A stretch of 64,000 nt of DNA from Sipunculus nudus. Lineage: Eukaryota > Annelida > Sipuncula > Golfingiida > Sipunculidae. The stretch lies in the NCBI GenBank assembly GCA_026874595.1, contig CM049315.1:59706889-59770888 (forward strand), written 5' to 3'. The stretch's first letter is position 1, and the number at the start of each line of letters is the position of its first letter. A model generated the notes under the pieces. It was not told the origin of the DNA, did no database searches, and saw only the letters and a list, made by a program, of their open reading frames with translations. Below are positions 61,085 to 64,000 of this stretch, piece after piece. The position numbers were made by a program, and so were the translations under genes.

Positions 61085-62251
61085 AGCTTTAGCAATCATA
61101 CTTTGTCGGTCGTCCGTCCGGTTGTCCGGCCGTCCGGTCGTCTGTCCGTTAACAGGGCACAAATCACAACCGCTGGACCTGAAATCTTCTAACTTTACAT
61201 CCAGAGAGGTCCATGAAAAATCTTCTTGGAAACCTAGAATTAGGTCTCTGTTACCCATATTCTTCGATCTATGGGGTTCTGAAGTACCCCCCACAATAAT
61301 GGAAAATTTGAAACAAAAACTCATTAAGTGTCTGAAGACTTAAGCATTGATCACCATGATTTTTGGCATGGATATTGATCATGGAGTGTTTCATCAGTTT
61401 CTGCAGACAAGTTGCGCACCCTGTATTTTTTCGATTTTTTTTTTTACGATTTTTTTCTCTATTTTTGAGACCTTAAAAGATGCGGTCATCTAATTACAGG
61501 GCACAGTTAGTAATGACTGGACCTAGAATCTTTTATCTTGACATGCAGGGAGGCACATGAAAAGTCTCCTATGAAACCTAAAATTAGGTCTCTGTTATAG
61601 GGCCTATATATTTTATAAGTAACCCCCCCCCCCCCCCCCCCCCAGAAGAATGCAAAATTTGATACAAAAGCTCAAGTATCTGAACAACTTATGCATAAAT
61701 CACCATGATTTATTTGCATGGATATTGGTCTAGGATCGTAACATCAGTTTCTGTAGACTTGTGGTGCCACCTGTATTTTTTCAATTTTTTTTCGATATTT
61801 TTACTCTATTTTGAGACCTTTAAAGATGCGATCAAGTGTTAACAGGGCACAAATTGTAATGACTGGACCTAGAATCTTCCTACTTGACATCCAGGGAGGT
61901 CAATGAAAAGTCTTCTTGGAAACCTGAATTTAGAAACCTGACCTAGACATCCTGAGAGTTACTGCAAGTTCTCCTCATAAACCTGAATTGAGGTCACTGT
62001 GACCTATATTATCTGAGTTACAGGCCATGTTTGAGCACCCCAGAAATAATGCAAAATACACACAAATTGCCAGATTCCTCAGGAACAGCTGGATGGATTG
62101 TCATCAGATTTGATGTACTAATGGGTTTTGATGAACTTCAGCTAATATGCATGAACTATGATGCCACCTACATTATCTTAATTTGTTTGCTGTACAAGGA
62201 CGTATTGTTAACATGCCAGTCGGTTGAGCGTAATGACCCATGGGTCACTTG
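61085..62251 (+). mobile_element. GTCCG-rich dispersed element with three ~345-bp internal units
   Basis: Opens with a GTCGGTCGTCCGTCCGG tract, then has three related units starting near TTAACAGGGCACAAAT (about 61148, 61495 and 61838). Each carries GGACCT.(A)AATCTT, CATCCAGG.AGG(T/C) and AACCT(A)GAATTAGGTCTCTG blocks. It ends at 62218-62251 with GGTTGAGCGTAATGACCC plus ATGGGTCACTTG, the terminal motif shared with other elements here. A 22-C run sits at about 61623-61643. No coding frame of note. Confidence 0.6.
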
Positions 62252-62607
62252 TTTTTGGTCGTGTTTTATTTTCTAGATGATGAAGAAAAATGTTGCTACA
62301 TAAACTTTGTGGATTGTACCCTGGCGGCGAGAACTGGTTTGAAGCAAATTCGGCCACCGCAGGTTCCACTGTCAAGCCCTCAAGACGTCATGAAGAGACA
62401 AATTTTCAGGGTAAAACCAGCCACGTTATTAATAATAGCTGCATGAATACACGTAAGTCAACCGTGAATGTAATATTTATTTTTCCAAACAGAATAATGT
62501 CACTTTTTTGTCTTACCTCGGGAAAATGACAATTCGACAAGCAGATGAAAATGAAAAGATACTGTTAGAAAAATGGCGTGCAGACACCTATAGATATACT
62601 AGGATGC

Positions 62608-62765
62608 CGGGACAGCTGAGCGGTAAAACGCTCTGCCTTCTCCCCTGGCAACCCGGGTTCGATCCCAGCTGCTGCCATGAGAGTGGGTTGTAGTGGCCCG
62701 TCCAAGGTTGGTGGTTCTCTCCGGGTTCTCCGGCTTCCTCCACCTCTCTCGCTACGATCTTCAAC
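62608..62765 (+). mobile_element. tRNA-derived SINE, copy 2 (better preserved)
   Basis: The head has CAGCTGAGCGGTAAAACGC (A-box-like) and GGTTCGATCCC (62656-62666), a near-perfect pol III B box. The body GAGAGTGGGTTGTAGTGGCC and GGTGGTTCTCTCCGGGTTCT is shared with the 5.8-kb copy. The cloverleaf cannot be completed as a functional tRNA, so this is a SINE head, not a tRNA gene. Confidence 0.7.
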
Positions 62766-63213
62766 TCTATCGGTATCTTATATTGTCGCCTTAAATATCT
62801 AACTGTATACCGACTAAATCTGTTAAACTTTTTGTCTTGCTGAGGGAGCCAGTGCGGGCCGGATTTTCCGGAGACCTGTGACTGGCTCGAGCACCGACTT
62901 CACATTCAGTCAGTCACCGTATAGCTTGTACTACCACCTCAACGTCTTCAATTCATTAAAAATCGAAGTTTGGGCGGCAGGCTGATGCGATATGTCTACC
63001 AGTTCACACATATACGCATATACACGCGCACATTGAAACACAGCTTCACACTAACAGACTAAAGTTTTGATATACCTTATGCGCGTATATGCGTGAAAAA
63101 TTGCTCATATGATTCTGGAACCGCGGTGTTTCCTTGTGTCTGTCATGTGAATAGGCGTGAAAATCGAAAGAATACAGGAACGATTTTCACGCATGGGGTC
63201 TGCGTTAACTCGG

Positions 63214-63230
63214 GGGGGGGGGGGGGGGAG
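63214..63230 (+). repeat. Poly-G homopolymer
   Basis: A run of G interrupted only near its 3' end by AGGAGG. Other long C/G runs occur at about 17222-17250, 38755-38772, 50631-50645 and 61623-61643. Confidence 0.85.
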
Positions 63231-63304
63231 GAGGGGTAAAATGACGTCACTCAACCTCATATTGAGGCAGGCCTGCTAGAGCAACTGGCGGGAGACATAG
63301 AAAT

Positions 63305-63840
63305 TTAGTGAGCGTCCGTCTTTCCGTCTAGCCATCCGTCTGTCCGTCCCTCACAGATATGTTAACGCAATAACACGAAAAAAATTTAGGAACTTTCACT
63401 ATAACTTGCAGCATTGATGCACCTTATCAAGGGCTAGGTAAAGTTTGAACATGAATGACCATGACGCATTTTTCAAGGTCACAGCGGTGATAATGCAAAT
63501 GTGATGTTACTGCAATAACTAAAAAAAAATTGAGGTACAGTCACCAAAATTGCAGCATTGATGCATCTCATGAAGGGCTAGGTCCAGTTCGAATATGGAG
63601 GACCTTGACGCAATTTTCAAGGTCACATTGGCGATAATGCCAAAACGATGTTAACGCAATAACTCGAAAAGAATTTGGACGCGGTCACCAAACATGCAGC
63701 TTTGATGCATCTCAGGAAGTCTGCTAAGTCAGGTTCACCTGGATGACCTTGATGCAGATGATGAGGTCACAGAGGTAATCTTGGTGGATGACATTGCCCC
63801 ATCTCAAATTTCATGAAGGTATTCACATTTTTTTTCCAGT
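63305..63840 (+). repeat. GTCCG-rich dispersed element with ~145-bp internal units
   Basis: A CCGTCTTTCCGTC tract is followed by three units beginning GTTAACGCAATAAC or GTTACTGCAATAAC (about 63361, 63506 and 63650). Each has a GCAG(C)(A/T)TTGATGCA(C/T)CT block and TTTTCAAGGTCACA or a related sequence. Same general design as the 61-62 kb element but different sequence. Confidence 0.5.
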
Positions 63841-64000
63841 TTATCCACAAAAGCGTGGGACATACTAGATCTGTTCCACATATCAACTTTTCATTGTTTT
63901 AAAAGCATCATATAGTGCAAACTCCGGCACTGTATGAAGGTATTTTCCTAAACACTTTCTTTTTCTATTTCCTAGATTGTTGTTTAGGTCAAAAGGTGGT

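Overview
This window is AT-rich, intron-rich eukaryotic DNA. No bacterial gene, operon, rRNA, tRNA gene or CRISPR array is visible. It is crowded with minisatellites and with dispersed elements whose ends carry GTCC-rich or GCCCCCGCC-type motifs. I recall such repeats from bivalve and gastropod genomes, so a mollusc is my best inference, not a proof.

The only protein-coding gene I can support is on the + strand and encodes a Krueppel-like zinc-finger transcription factor (KLF). Seven coding exons can be joined by splice sites and reading phase: 30509-31390, 33807-33920, 42294-42378, 45821-46053, 49023-49207, 50321-50535 and 53136-53344 (stop at 53306-53308). A 3' UTR intron follows and a terminal exon opens at 56096. 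The conceptual product is 625 residues. It has a long Ser/Thr/Asn/Gln-rich N-terminus, a PVDLS CtBP-docking motif (441-445) and three C2H2 fingers (545-625) that end exactly at the C-terminus. A TATA-like element and a well-placed ATG before the fourth coding exon suggest a second, shorter isoform of 272 residues. That isoform would have the compact layout of vertebrate KLF3/8/12.

Layout. 1-30 kb: no convincing coding sequence; any upstream exon or promoter for the long isoform was not identified. This part holds two copies of a TIR-bounded element with a core of ~180-bp tandem units (1058-2573; 15112-19067, the latter split by nested insertions), two remnants of a LINE-type endonuclease reading frame, a tRNA-derived SINE, and several minisatellites (43-47, 37 and 30 bp units, and a 212-bp triplication). 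30.5-56 kb: the KLF gene; its introns hold at least five more minisatellites, one running up to the splice acceptor of exon 2. 56-61 kb: 3' UTR and downstream AT-rich sequence with candidate poly(A) signals. 61-64 kb: GTCC-rich dispersed elements, a second SINE copy and homopolymer tracts.

Limits: splice sites were read by eye, intron boundaries rest on GT-AG plus phase, and homology statements are from memory without a database search.
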